A stretch of 64,000 nt of DNA, taken from positions 1 through 64,000 of the forward strand of contig NZ_JAGDYL010000013.1 in NCBI RefSeq assembly GCF_017565705.1, given 5' to 3'. This DNA is from Leucobacter ruminantium. GTDB taxonomy: Bacteria > Actinomycetota > Actinomycetes > Actinomycetales > Microbacteriaceae. Below the pieces are notes generated by a model. That model was not told the DNA's origin and made no database searches. It worked only from the letters and a program-made list of their open reading frames with translations. Made by a program: the position numbers and the translations under genes. Below, in pieces: positions 9,194-18,303 of this stretch; within the stretch, counting starts at the first letter, position 1, and every line of letters starts with the position of its first letter.

Positions 9194-10888
9194 ATGAACG
9201 ATCGGTCGCAAGCGGCGTCGGCGGGCGGGGGGAGCGCAGCCGAGCAGACGCCGGCCCGCTGCTTCGAGCGCGCCGAGGCGCTGAACGGTTTCGGCCGCCG
9301 CGAGGAGGCGATCGCCGAGCTGCGGCGCGGGCTCGGGGTGTTCCCCGATGACCCCGAGCTGCTCGGATACCTCGGCTGGCTGCTGTTCTTCGCGGGGGAG
9401 CAGGACGAAGCGGAGGACCTCGCCCTGCGCACCCTCGCGGTACGCCCCGCGGACGCCCGCGCACTCAACACGCTGTGCGAGGTCACGGTCGCGCAGGCGC
9501 GCTTCGCCGAGGGCGCGGGCTACGCCCGCGAGCTGCTGCGGCACTTCCCCGAGTGGCCCGTCTCCCACCTCCATCTCGCCTACGCTCTCGCGAGCGACGC
9601 GAGCAGGCCGTTCAAGGCGCGCCGGCGGCGTCGTGCCGAGGCGCGGGCGAGCATCGACCGCGCTCTCGAGCTCGCCCCGGAGCATGTCGAGACGCTGCGC
9701 CGCTCGACCGTCCTGCTGAGACGGCTCGGCGATGCCGAGGCCGCGTCCCGCACCCTCGATCGCGGCCTCGAACTCGCTCCCGACGACGAGAGCCTGCTGC
9801 TGCTCGCCGCGCAGCGCGAGAGCGAGAAGACCTCCGGGCCGCAGCACCTGCAGGGGCTCGGCCTGTCGGCCGGTCACCAGGCCGCCGCCCTGCGCATCCT
9901 GTCGGGAGTGCTCGCCGACAATCCCCGGCACCGCGGCGTCGCGCGCGCTGTCAGCGACGACGTGTGGGGCCGCAGCCGGCTCCTCGCCGCGATCGGGCTC
10001 TGGGTCTGCGTTTTCCTGATGCTCTTCGCGTACCTGGTGTTCGGCGAGCCGATGAGCACGAGCCGCCGAACGCAGGTGCGCGCGGGCGAGGCGCTGCTGA
10101 TCCTGCCCGCCGCCTGGTTCGTGCTGTTCTTCACGATCAGGGCAAAGGGTCTGCCCAAGCGGTTCATGCGGCGCCTCTACGCGCCCGTGTGGTGGGTGTG
10201 GATCGGATTCGTCGTGGCGGCGATCGGCGGGCTCGGAGCGCTGCTGTCGGCATTCTCCCTGGCGCTGCGCTCCGGCGAGACGCAGCTGCAGATGCAGGGC
10301 AGCTACGTCGGCGGGATCACGATGATGATCGGCTTCTGCGCCTGGATGCTGCTCATCGCCGAGCTGCTGTTCGTGTTCGCGCGGTTCCGATCCGAGCAGC
10401 GCAGTGGACTCTTCCCGGGTGACGACGAGGGACGGGCTGCGGCGCTCGCCGAGCTGAGGGAGCACCGCTGGTCTCTGGTTCGCGTCGGCATAGCCGCGCT
10501 GCTCGCCTGCGTTCCCCTCGTGGCGGCGCCGGTCGCGATGCGGCCGGAGGCGGCCGGAGGTTTCGCCGCAGTCGCCGCTGCACTCGCGATCCCTCCCTTG
10601 ATCGCTCTGCTGCTGCGGGTCGGCCGGGTCCTGAGCCATCGCCGCGGAGGCGACGGCGGTGCCGGCGCGATGCTGTGGGCCGCGCTCATGCTCGCCGCGC
10701 TCGGAGTCGCCGGGGTGTGGCTGCTCGCCGACCGTCACGCCGCCGAGCACGATCCGCCCCCGACGCCATGGGAGATCGAGATGCGCGAGCATCAGAAGAG
10801 GATGCGCGACTCTATCGGCGACCTCGACATCCCGGATCCGGACGACCTCGACGTGCCGGCCGCGGACCCGCAGGGGTCGGCCCCGTGA
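9194..10888 (+). CDS. TPR-containing multi-pass membrane protein (copy 1)
   Basis: I recognise no named family. The 564-residue protein has a soluble N-terminal half built of TPR-like repeats (for example AEALNGFGRREEAIAELRRG, and ERALELAPEH-type helices; residues about 20-250), then about seven transmembrane helices between residues 262 and 520, and an acidic C-terminal tail ending RMRDSIGDLDIPDPDDLDVP. It begins 10 bp after the AAA ATPase stop codon and its own stop overlaps the start of the next gene, so the three are almost certainly one operon. The N-terminal TPR block resembles that of the following protein (AEALxxFGRxxEAIxEL), which suggests gene duplication. A role as membrane receptor or substrate for the ATPase is an inference. 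Confidence 0.75.
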   Translation: MNDRSQAASAGGGSAAEQTPARCFERAEALNGFGRREEAIAELRRGLGVFPDDPELLGYLGWLLFFAGEQDEAEDLALRTLAVRPADARALNTLCEVTVAQARFAEGAGYARELLRHFPEWPVSHLHLAYALASDASRPFKARRRRRAEARASIDRALELAPEHVETLRRSTVLLRRLGDAEAASRTLDRGLELAPDDESLLLLAAQRESEKTSGPQHLQGLGLSAGHQAAALRILSGVLADNPRHRGVARAVSDDVWGRSRLLAAIGLWVCVFLMLFAYLVFGEPMSTSRRTQVRAGEALLILPAAWFVLFFTIRAKGLPKRFMRRLYAPVWWVWIGFVVAAIGGLGALLSAFSLALRSGETQLQMQGSYVGGITMMIGFCAWMLLIAELLFVFARFRSEQRSGLFPGDDEGRAAALAELREHRWSLVRVGIAALLACVPLVAAPVAMRPEAAGGFAAVAAALAIPPLIALLLRVGRVLSHRRGGDGGAGAMLWAALMLAALGVAGVWLLADRHAAEHDPPPTPWEIEMREHQKRMRDSIGDLDIPDPDDLDVPAADPQGSAP

Positions 10889-12480
10889 CCCGGCCGGAGA
10901 TCGAGGAGAGCCCCACCGGCCGGCCGGGCCCGGGCGACTTCCTGCAACGCGCCGAGGCTCTCGCCGACTTCGGCAGGCCGGACGAGGCGATCGAAGAGCT
11001 GCAGCGCGGCCTCGCCGAGTATCCGGAGCACGCGGCGCTGTGGGCGCACCTCGCCTGGGTGCGCTGGGTGAGCGATGACAGGAAGCTGGCCCGCGCAGCA
11101 GCCGAGGCGGCGCTCTCCTACGACCCTGATCAGCTCGGCGCCCTGCACACCATGGTGCTGCTGGAGGCGCGTGCGCGTGACGCGCCGGGGGCGCATCTCG
11201 CCGCCGACCGCATGCTGCAGCTGGCACCGGACCATCCGGCTTCGCACCTGGACAAGGCGCGGGCGCTCGCGGCCGAGCCCGATGGCTCCCGGCGTCACAG
11301 CCGGCTGATCCGCGATGCCGCCTACTGGGCGATGAGTCTGGATATCGATTCGGCCTCGACGGTGGCGCAGGCCGCCGGGCTGCTGCACGGCGTGGTGGGC
11401 AAGGCCGAGTTCTCCCAGCTCATCTCGCGCGGTCTGGCACTCGACCCCCAGAACGAGGCGCTGCTGTTCTTCGCGTCCGACGCGCATACGAAGCACGACG
11501 GGCAAGTCGTCGACGTGCTCAGTTCGATGCTGGTGCAGAACCCGCAGCAGCGCGACGCGGCGATACAGCTCAATCACATCGTCTGGGAGCGCACGCGTTG
11601 GGTCCCGGCACTCGCGGTGTGGGGCATGCTGGCGATAGCGTTGCCGCAGGCAGCCGTCGCGGTGCTCGTGATGGCGATGGTGAATCTCTGGACTCTGGCG
11701 CACCGTGTGCGCAGGTCCGCGCCGAGAGGTTTTCTGCGGCGCACCTGGGGCGCCTCGGCTTGGAGCCGAACCGGTGTGATCCTCGGTCTTCTGGGAGCGA
11801 GTTGGCCACTGCTTGCGCTGCCGCTCGTGTTCTGGCTGAGGATGCCCGGGCTGCTGGCTCTGGTACCACTGCTGCTGCTCGCGAGCGAGTGCCTCATCGT
11901 CTACGCGGGCGATCGCGAGTTGCGGCGCCTGCTCGCACCGATCGGGCCGCGGGCCGCCGATTACACGCAGGATCTGCACCGCGCGGCGTTGAAGGGGTGG
12001 GTGCGCATCATCGTCGGCGGCATCGCGCTCGTCTGCGGGCTGGTCGGCCTCGTCACGGGCGCGGGCCGGTGGATGCCGCTGATAGTGCTGGCGGGCCTCG
12101 CCTTTGTCATTCCGGCCCTGCTGCGACTCCTGCTGACCCGCGACATGCGGCGGCAGACGGATGAGGGATCCGTGCTCGAACAGCAGCGCGATGTGCGGGC
12201 ACCGCTGGCCGTGATCGCGGTCTGCGCGGTCGGCCTGGCCGCACTGATGATGGTGCAGCCGCCCGAGATCAGCATCGATCAGGGCCCGCGGCGCGAGCAA
12301 CCGTCTCCCGAGGACGTGCAGCGCACACGGGAGCAGCTGCACGACTACCTCCAGAACGAAGAGCAGCGCAGAGAAGACCTCGAACGTTCGATGAGCGAGT
12401 GGAGCGACTCACTGCGAGATGCGCAGCAGAGGGCCGACGATGTCCCGGCGGTGACGGAGGGAAGCGGGGAGGCGGGCTAG
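10885..12480 (+). CDS. TPR-containing multi-pass membrane protein (copy 2)
   Basis: Paralogue of the preceding protein. I choose the GTG at 10885, which overlaps the previous stop codon as GTGA, giving 531 residues and translational coupling; an in-frame upstream extension exists but is only the shadow of the previous gene. Residues about 10-215 are TPR-like (AEALADFGRPDEAIEELQRG), followed by six or seven transmembrane helices between about 238 and 475 and a hydrophilic, probably coiled-coil tail (EQLHDYLQNEEQRREDLERS). Both copies therefore place a TPR platform and a charged tail on the same side of the membrane, likely the cytoplasm with the AAA ATPase. Function unknown. Confidence 0.75.
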   Translation: MTRPEIEESPTGRPGPGDFLQRAEALADFGRPDEAIEELQRGLAEYPEHAALWAHLAWVRWVSDDRKLARAAAEAALSYDPDQLGALHTMVLLEARARDAPGAHLAADRMLQLAPDHPASHLDKARALAAEPDGSRRHSRLIRDAAYWAMSLDIDSASTVAQAAGLLHGVVGKAEFSQLISRGLALDPQNEALLFFASDAHTKHDGQVVDVLSSMLVQNPQQRDAAIQLNHIVWERTRWVPALAVWGMLAIALPQAAVAVLVMAMVNLWTLAHRVRRSAPRGFLRRTWGASAWSRTGVILGLLGASWPLLALPLVFWLRMPGLLALVPLLLLASECLIVYAGDRELRRLLAPIGPRAADYTQDLHRAALKGWVRIIVGGIALVCGLVGLVTGAGRWMPLIVLAGLAFVIPALLRLLLTRDMRRQTDEGSVLEQQRDVRAPLAVIAVCAVGLAALMMVQPPEISIDQGPRREQPSPEDVQRTREQLHDYLQNEEQRREDLERSMSEWSDSLRDAQQRADDVPAVTEGSGEAG

Positions 12481-12509
12481 GCGCCGACGCCGGATACCTC
12501 GCCGATCAT

Positions 12510-12515
12510 TAGACT
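12510..12515 (+). promoter_or_regulatory. -10 box TAGACT of a predicted leaderless promoter
   Basis: TAGACT lies 8 nt before the ATG of the aminotransferase gene. No Shine-Dalgarno sequence is visible between them, so a leaderless or nearly leaderless mRNA is likely. Confidence 0.55.
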
Positions 12516-12523
12516 CTGGTGGC

Positions 12524-13630
12524 ATGAGTGAGACTCCGGCGCCCCCCGTCCGCATTCGTCCCGAGGTGGCGGCAACGCCCGCATACCGCCAGGGCCAGAC
12601 GCCGACGAAGCCCGGCTTCAAGCTCTCGAGCAACGAGAACCCGTTCCCGCCGCTCCCCGCCGTGCTCGACGCGATCGCGCGGCGCAGCGCCGAGACCAAT
12701 CGCTACGCCGCCGCGGGCATGCCCGAGCTGCGGGCCGAACTCGCGGGCCGGTTCGGCGTCGGGCCCGAGCGGGTGCACCTCGCAGCCGGGTCGGTCGCAA
12801 TCCTCTACCAGCTCGTGCAGGCCGTCGCGGGTCCAGGCGAGGAGTACGTCTTCGCCTGGCCGAGCTTCGAGGCCTACCCGGGTCTCGGACTGGCCTCGGG
12901 AGCGACGCCGGTGCCGATCCCGCTCACCGGTGACGCGCGCCACGACCTCGACGCGATGGCCGACGCGATCGGCGACCGCACCCGCGCCGTGCTCGTCTGC
13001 TCGCCCAACAACCCGACGGGCCCGGCCGTGCGACGTGAGGAGTTCGACCGCTTCATGGCGCGCGTGCCCGCCGACGTGCTCGTGGTGCTCGACGAGGCCT
13101 ACCGCGAGTTCGTCACCGATCCCGACGCCGTGCGGGGCGAGGACGTGCTGGGCGCTCACCCGAATCTCGTCGTGCTGCGCACCTTCTCGAAGGCGTACGG
13201 GCTCGCGGCGCTGCGCATCGGCTACGGCGTGGGCGACCCCTCGATCCTGTCGGCCGCGGCGTCCGTCGGCATCCCGCTCTCGGTGACGGGTATCGCAGAG
13301 AGCGCGGCGCTCGTATCGCTGGAGCCGGAGGCGCGCGCCGCGAACGACGAGCGCATCGCCAGGCTCGCCGCGCGCCGCGACGCGCTCGCCGATGAGCTCC
13401 GCGGGCTCGGCCTCGCGGTGCCCGACGCGCAGGGCAACTTCGTGTGGGTGCCGGAGGGACCGGCGGATCGTGGCGGCGTCGCCAGCGCCGCCGGCCTGGC
13501 CGCCGCCTTCGCCGAGGCGGGCACCCTCGTGCGGCCCTTCGCGGGGCACGGCGTGCGCATCTCGGTCGGCGAGCCCGAGAGCGTCGACGAGGTGGTGCGC
13601 GTGGTGCGCGGTCACCTCGCGCGCGTCTAG
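12524..13630 (+). CDS. Histidinol-phosphate / aromatic amino acid aminotransferase
   Basis: Fold-type I PLP enzyme of the HisC subfamily, 368 residues. SSNENPFPPLPAV near residue 33, CSPNNPTGP near 165, DEAYREFV near 190 and the PLP-binding Lys in TFSKAYGLAALRIGYG (about residue 222) are all family landmarks. Actinobacteria usually carry a second HisC-like enzyme (Pat) that transaminates phenylpyruvate and related acids; the isolated position away from his genes favours that, but histidinol-phosphate activity cannot be excluded from sequence alone. The gene has its own leaderless-type promoter and is convergent with a DUF808 gene. Confidence 0.88.
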   Translation: MSETPAPPVRIRPEVAATPAYRQGQTPTKPGFKLSSNENPFPPLPAVLDAIARRSAETNRYAAAGMPELRAELAGRFGVGPERVHLAAGSVAILYQLVQAVAGPGEEYVFAWPSFEAYPGLGLASGATPVPIPLTGDARHDLDAMADAIGDRTRAVLVCSPNNPTGPAVRREEFDRFMARVPADVLVVLDEAYREFVTDPDAVRGEDVLGAHPNLVVLRTFSKAYGLAALRIGYGVGDPSILSAAASVGIPLSVTGIAESAALVSLEPEARAANDERIARLAARRDALADELRGLGLAVPDAQGNFVWVPEGPADRGGVASAAGLAAAFAEAGTLVRPFAGHGVRISVGEPESVDEVVRVVRGHLARV

Positions 13631-13675
13631 GGGCCGCGCGGTTCAGCGTGCGAGGGGTCGGTGCTGCCGCTGCGC

Positions 13676-14623
13676 TCAGTGCGCGGCCGGCGCTCCCCGC
13701 AGTCGCAGCCGCACGCGCGCCACGAGCGCGAGCACGGCCACGACCACCGCGCCCCAGGCGAGGCCGACGACCGCGGAGATGGCGCTCTCGACGAGCCAGG
13801 TCACGATGCCCGGCGCGTGCAGCGCGTGCGTGATGTCGTGCAGCAGCCCGTAGGGCCAGCCCCATCCGACCTCGGCGAGGTTCGCGAGCAGGATGTGCCC
13901 GCCGACCCACAGCATCGCGATCATGCCGACCACGCTCAGCGCCCGGAACACCCACGGCATCGCCTTCACGAGCCATGTGCCGACCACCTTCAGCGCCCGC
14001 GGCCTGCGGCGGCGCAGCCAGAAGCCCACGTCGTCCATCTTCACGAGCAGCCCGACGGTGCCGTAGACCGCCACCGTCATGAGCACGCCGACCACCACGA
14101 GGATCGCGAGCCGCATCACCCACGAGTCCGCGTCGATGTTGGCGAGCGAGATGAGCATGATCTCGATCGACAGCACGAGGTCGGTGCGCACGGCGCTCGA
14201 GACGATCTGCTTCTCGGAGGTCTCGGTGCGTTCGACGACCTCCTCGACGCTGGGCTCGTGGCCGTGCTTCGGCCCGATCCAGTGCCACACCTTCTCAGCG
14301 CCCTCGTAGGCGAGGTAGGTGCCGCCGAGCAGCAGCAGCCACGGGAACACCCAGGGCGCCCAGGTGCTGAGCAGCATGATGCCGACGATGATCGCGGCCT
14401 TGTTCGCGAGGGATCCCTTCGTGATCCGCCACACGACGGGCAGTTCGCGCTTCGGGTTGAGGCCCTGCACGTACTGGGGCGACACCGCCGCGTCGTCGAT
14501 CACCACACCCGCGGCTTTGGCGGATGCTCTCGAGGCGCCTGCGACCACGTCATCGACCGATGCGGCTGCGGCCTTGGCGAGCACGGCGATGTCGTCGAGC
14601 AGTGCGAAGAAGCTTGCGCTCAC
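13676..14623 (-). CDS. DUF808 family membrane protein
   Basis: Multi-pass inner membrane protein of the DUF808/YedI family, function unknown. The N-terminus SFFALLDDIAVLAKAAAASVDDV and the downstream VDDAAVSPQYVQGL-type segment followed by KGSLANKAAII are characteristic, as is GTYLAYEGAEKVWH. About eight hydrophobic helices follow. The start is GTG at 14623, supported by AGAGGA 8 nt upstream. At 315 residues it has the family length. Its neighbours face away or converge, so context adds nothing on its role. Confidence 0.9.
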   Translation of the reverse strand: MSASFFALLDDIAVLAKAAAASVDDVVAGASRASAKAAGVVIDDAAVSPQYVQGLNPKRELPVVWRITKGSLANKAAIIVGIMLLSTWAPWVFPWLLLLGGTYLAYEGAEKVWHWIGPKHGHEPSVEEVVERTETSEKQIVSSAVRTDLVLSIEIMLISLANIDADSWVMRLAILVVVGVLMTVAVYGTVGLLVKMDDVGFWLRRRRPRALKVVGTWLVKAMPWVFRALSVVGMIAMLWVGGHILLANLAEVGWGWPYGLLHDITHALHAPGIVTWLVESAISAVVGLAWGAVVVAVLALVARVRLRLRGAPAAH

Positions 14624-14744
14624 GGTGGGGTCCTCTTGATTCGGTCTGCGGCTGGTGCGGGGGGCCGGTGCGCGAGGAGGGATCCTCGCGGGGAAAAGCG
14701 CCCACCTGCCGAGGATATATCCGACGTCGGACAGTGCGCGTCAT

Positions 14745-14750
14745 TACACT
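14745..14750 (+). promoter_or_regulatory. -10 box TACACT of a predicted leaderless promoter
   Basis: TACACT lies 8 nt before the ATG at 14759 of the E1 alpha gene, and the in-frame sequence upstream of that ATG is not protein-like. This supports a leaderless mRNA and decides the start. Confidence 0.55.
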
Positions 14751-14758
14751 GGGTCGGG

Positions 14759-15940
14759 ATGAGCGAGCACGATATTCTGCACAGCGCAGTCGACCCGGAG
14801 CCGATCCGCTTCCTCGACGACGCGGGCCGCTACGCGCCCTCAGCCACGGCCGCCGAGTTCGCCGAAGAGCTCGCGGGCGTCGGCGTCGACGAGTTCAAGC
14901 AGTGGTACCGCGACATGGTCCACACCCGCGCCTTCGACACGGAGTGCACCCACCTGCAGCGCCAGGGTCAACTCGCGCTGTGGGTGCCGAGCGTGGGCCA
15001 GGAGGGCTGCCAGGTCGGCCTCGGTCGCGCCGCCGAGCCGCAGGACCACATCTTCCCCGCCTACCGCGAGCACGCGATCGCGCGCATCCGCGGCGTCCGC
15101 CTCCTCGATGTCGCCAAGCAGTTCCGCGGCCTCACGCACGGAGGCTGGGACGTCACAGACCCAGCGAACGGCAACTTCCACCTCTACACGCTCGTGCTCG
15201 GCGCGCAGACCCAGCACGCCACCGGCTACGCCCTCGGCCAGCTGCTCGACGCGAAGCGCAACGCCGGGGTCACGAGCATGGACGCGGGTGAGGCCGGCAC
15301 CGCGACGGGCGAGGCCACGATGGTCTTCTACGGCGACGGCACAACGAGCCAGGGCGACGCGAACGAGGCCATGATCTTCGCCGCGAGCTATCAGACGCCC
15401 GAGGTGTTCGTCGTGCAGAACAACCGCTGGGCCATCTCGGTGCCCGTCGCGCGCCAGTCGCGCACCCCGCTCTACCGCCGCGCGCTCGGCTTCGGGCTGC
15501 GCGCCGTGCAGATCGACGGGAACGACCCGCTCGCGGCATACGCGGTGGGTCGACGGTTCCTGCGGGAGGCGCGCGAGGGGGGCGGCCCCGGCTACATCGA
15601 GGCGCTCACCTACCGCATCGGCGCGCACACGACGAGCGACGATCCCACCCGCTATCGCGAGCACGGCGAGCTCGAGCGCTGGCAGCAGCGCGACCCGATC
15701 GCCAGGCTCGAGGCGCACCTGCGGGAGCAGGGCGTCGAAGACGCCTTCTTCGCCGAGGTCGCGGAGGCGGCCGCGAGCGAGGCGATGGCCGTGCGCGATG
15801 CGATCCTGACCCTGCCGGTGCCCGAGGCCGACGCGATGTTCGAGCACGTCTACTCCGAGCCGCACCCGCGCATCGAGGAGCAGCGGGAGTGGCTCGACCG
15901 CTACGAGTCGTCATTCGCGGACGAGGAGGCAGCCCGATGA
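14759..15940 (+). CDS. 2-oxoacid dehydrogenase E1 component, alpha subunit
   Basis: Thiamine-diphosphate-binding alpha subunit of an alpha2beta2 E1, which decarboxylates a branched-chain 2-oxoacid or pyruvate. The TPP motif is GDGTTSQGD at about residues 191-199 with its closing QNNRWAIS near 220; the phosphorylation-loop region [11 protein letters not shown] follows. The protein is 393 residues from the ATG at 14759, normal for the subunit. The stop codon overlaps the ATG of the E1 beta gene (ATGA). E1 alpha, E1 beta and E2 form one operon without an E3 (lipoamide dehydrogenase) gene, so E3 must be shared from another locus. Branched-chain specificity is favoured by overall style but not proven. 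Confidence 0.93.
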   Translation: MSEHDILHSAVDPEPIRFLDDAGRYAPSATAAEFAEELAGVGVDEFKQWYRDMVHTRAFDTECTHLQRQGQLALWVPSVGQEGCQVGLGRAAEPQDHIFPAYREHAIARIRGVRLLDVAKQFRGLTHGGWDVTDPANGNFHLYTLVLGAQTQHATGYALGQLLDAKRNAGVTSMDAGEAGTATGEATMVFYGDGTTSQGDANEAMIFAASYQTPEVFVVQNNRWAISVPVARQSRTPLYRRALGFGLRAVQIDGNDPLAAYAVGRRFLREAREGGGPGYIEALTYRIGAHTTSDDPTRYREHGELERWQQRDPIARLEAHLREQGVEDAFFAEVAEAAASEAMAVRDAILTLPVPEADAMFEHVYSEPHPRIEEQREWLDRYESSFADEEAAR

Positions 15941-16938
15941 GCTCCGTCACCACCCTCTCCGAGCGCACGAACCTGCCCCTCGCGAAGGCCGTCAACGAGG
16001 GCCTGCGCGCGGCCATGGCCGCAGACGAGAGCGTCATCCTGATGGGCGAGGACATCGGCCCGCTCGGCGGCGTCTTCCGCGTCACCGATCGCCTGCAGGC
16101 CGATTTCGGTTCGGCCCGCGTGCTCGACACCCCCCTCGCAGAGGCCGGCATCGTCGGCAGTGCGATCGGGCTCGCGATGCGCGGCTACCGGCCCGTCATC
16201 GAAATCCAGTTCGACGGCTTCATCTTCCCGGCGTTCAACCAGATCGTCACGCAGCTCGCGAAGATCACGAGCCGCCACGACGGCGCGATCCCCATGCCGA
16301 TCGTCATCCGCGTGCCCTACGGCGGGCACATCGGCGCCGTCGAGCACCACCAGGAGAGCCCGGAGGCCTACTTCGCGCACACTCCCGGGCTGCGCGTCGT
16401 CGCGCCGTCCACCCCGAACGACGCCTACTGGATGATCCAGCAGGCGATCGCCTCGAACGATCCCGTGCTGTTCTTCGAGCCCAAGGCGAAGTACTGGATG
16501 AAGGGCGACGTGGATCCCTCGGCCCCCGCCGCAGATCTGCACCGCAGCCGCATCGCGCGCGCGGGCACCGACTGCACCGTCGTGGGGCACGGCGCGATGG
16601 TCACGACGCTGCTGCAGGCGGCCGAGATCGCGCAGTCGGAGGGCACGAGCCTCGAGGTCGTCGACCTGCGCAGCCTGTCGCCGATCGATTACGGGCCGCT
16701 GCTCGAGTCGGTGCGCAACACGGGCCGCCTCGTCGTGGCTCAGGAGGCGCAGGGCAACGCGAGCCTCGGCGCGGAGATCGCCGCGCACGTCGCCGAGCAC
16801 GCCTTCTACTCGCTGCAGGCGCCCGTGCTGCGCGTGTCGGGGTACGACGTGCCGTTCCCGCCCGCCCGCCTCGAGGGGTTGTACCTGCCCGACGCGGATC
16901 GCGTGCTCGAAGCCGTCGACCGCACCATGCACTACTGA
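15937..16938 (+). CDS. 2-oxoacid dehydrogenase E1 component, beta subunit
   Basis: Beta subunit that completes the E1 active site with the alpha subunit encoded just upstream. Family landmarks are [38 protein letters not shown] and [18 protein letters not shown], followed by [23 protein letters not shown] take the ATG at 15937, which overlaps the E1 alpha stop codon and gives 333 residues; the frame is open for 16 more codons upstream but these overlap E1 alpha. E2 follows after 20 bp. Confidence 0.94.
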   Translation: MSSVTTLSERTNLPLAKAVNEGLRAAMAADESVILMGEDIGPLGGVFRVTDRLQADFGSARVLDTPLAEAGIVGSAIGLAMRGYRPVIEIQFDGFIFPAFNQIVTQLAKITSRHDGAIPMPIVIRVPYGGHIGAVEHHQESPEAYFAHTPGLRVVAPSTPNDAYWMIQQAIASNDPVLFFEPKAKYWMKGDVDPSAPAADLHRSRIARAGTDCTVVGHGAMVTTLLQAAEIAQSEGTSLEVVDLRSLSPIDYGPLLESVRNTGRLVVAQEAQGNASLGAEIAAHVAEHAFYSLQAPVLRVSGYDVPFPPARLEGLYLPDADRVLEAVDRTMHY

Positions 16939-16958
16939 TTCACGATCCGGAGCGAGCC

Positions 16959-18290
16959 ATGAGCGAAATGACCTTCCCCCTTCCCGACGTGGGCGAGGGC
17001 CTCACCGAGGCCGAGATCGTCTCGTGGCGGGTGGCGCCCGGCGACGCCGTCGCGCTCAACCAGGTGATCTGCGAGATCGAGACGGCGAAGTCGCTCGTCG
17101 AGCTGCCGTCGCCCTTCGCGGGCACCGTCACCGAACTGCTCGCGGAGATCGGCGACACGGTGCCCGTCGGTCAGCCGATCCTGCGGGTGCGCACCGGGAG
17201 CGATGCGGGGGAGGGATCCCCGGCGCCCGCGGCCGCCCCTGCGGCCGAGGACGAGGAGACCAGGGATCTCGTCGCCGATGCGGCAGCCAGTGTGCAGCAG
17301 GAGGAGACCGGCGGTGCGGTGCTCGTCGGCTATGGAACCGCGGGTGCCGTGCAGAGCCGCCGGCGTCGCGGCGGTGAGCCGCTGCTCGCCGGTGCGCAGG
17401 CCCCGATCCCTGTCGCCGACGCCAACCCGATCATCGCGAAGCCCCCGATCCGCAAGCTCGCGAAGGATCTGGGCGTCGACCTGGCCCGCGTCACGGGCAC
17501 CGGCATCGCGGGCGAGATCCTGCGCGACGACGTCGTGCGAGGCGCGTCGCAGGCGAGCCTGTTCCGCAACCTCTCGACGCCCGCGCCCGAGGCGACGGAG
17601 GCGCGCGAGGAGCGCATCCCGCTCAAGGGCGTGCGCAAGATGACGGCGCAGGCGATGGTCGCGAGCTCCAACGAGGCTCCGCACGTCAGCGTCTTCACCG
17701 ACGTCGACGCGACCCGCACCATGGAGTTCGTGCGCCGCCTGAAGGCCTCGACCGACTTCGCGGGCGTCAAGGTGTCGCCGCTGCTCATCTTCGCGAAGGC
17801 GATGCTGTGGGCGATCCGTCGCAACCCCGCGATCAACTCGACCTTCACCGAGACCGAGATCATCCGCCACCACTTCGTGAACCTCGGCATCGCGGCGGCC
17901 ACCCCGCGCGGCCTCATCGTGCCCAACATCAAGGACGCGCAGGATCTCAGCCTGCTCGACCTCGCACGGGCGATCGAGCAGCTCACGATCACGGCCCGCG
18001 ACGGGCGCACGCAGCCCGCCGATATGTCGAAGGGCACGATCACGATCACCAACATCGGGGTCTTCGGCATGGACTTCGGCACACCGATCCTGAACCCGGG
18101 CGAGGTCGCCATCATGGCGATGGGCACCATCCGCGAGAAGCCGTGGGTGGTCGACGGCGAGGTGCGGCCGCGCATGGTCACGACGGTGGGCGGCTCGTTC
18201 GACCACCGCGTGGTCGACGGCGACGTGATCTCGCGCTTCGTGGCCGACGTGGCGTCGGTGCTCGAGGAGCCGGCGCTGCTGCTCGACTGA
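16959..18290 (+). CDS. 2-oxoacid dehydrogenase E2 (dihydrolipoyl acyltransferase)
   Basis: Core acyltransferase of the complex, 443 residues. Domains in order: one lipoyl domain (residues 1-80, lipoyl Lys in ETAKSLVE near 43), an Ala/Glu-rich linker, a peripheral subunit-binding domain (about 157-192, [21 protein letters not shown]), and the catalytic domain with [10 protein letters not shown] near residue 412-421 carrying the active-site His and Asp. A single lipoyl domain is typical of branched-chain complexes and differs from the two or three of many actinobacterial pyruvate/oxoglutarate E2 proteins. It is the last gene of the operon and is convergent with an IclR regulator 14 bp away. Confidence 0.95.
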   Translation: MSEMTFPLPDVGEGLTEAEIVSWRVAPGDAVALNQVICEIETAKSLVELPSPFAGTVTELLAEIGDTVPVGQPILRVRTGSDAGEGSPAPAAAPAAEDEETRDLVADAAASVQQEETGGAVLVGYGTAGAVQSRRRRGGEPLLAGAQAPIPVADANPIIAKPPIRKLAKDLGVDLARVTGTGIAGEILRDDVVRGASQASLFRNLSTPAPEATEAREERIPLKGVRKMTAQAMVASSNEAPHVSVFTDVDATRTMEFVRRLKASTDFAGVKVSPLLIFAKAMLWAIRRNPAINSTFTETEIIRHHFVNLGIAAATPRGLIVPNIKDAQDLSLLDLARAIEQLTITARDGRTQPADMSKGTITITNIGVFGMDFGTPILNPGEVAIMAMGTIREKPWVVDGEVRPRMVTTVGGSFDHRVVDGDVISRFVADVASVLEEPALLLD

Positions 18291-18303
18291 GATGCTCGCT
18301 CGA

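Noticed and set aside
13661-14758. Plus-strand upstream extension of the E1 alpha reading frame
   Set aside because: It runs antisense to the DUF808 gene, is His/Asp-rich and lacks similarity to E1; the leaderless promoter fixes the start at 14759.
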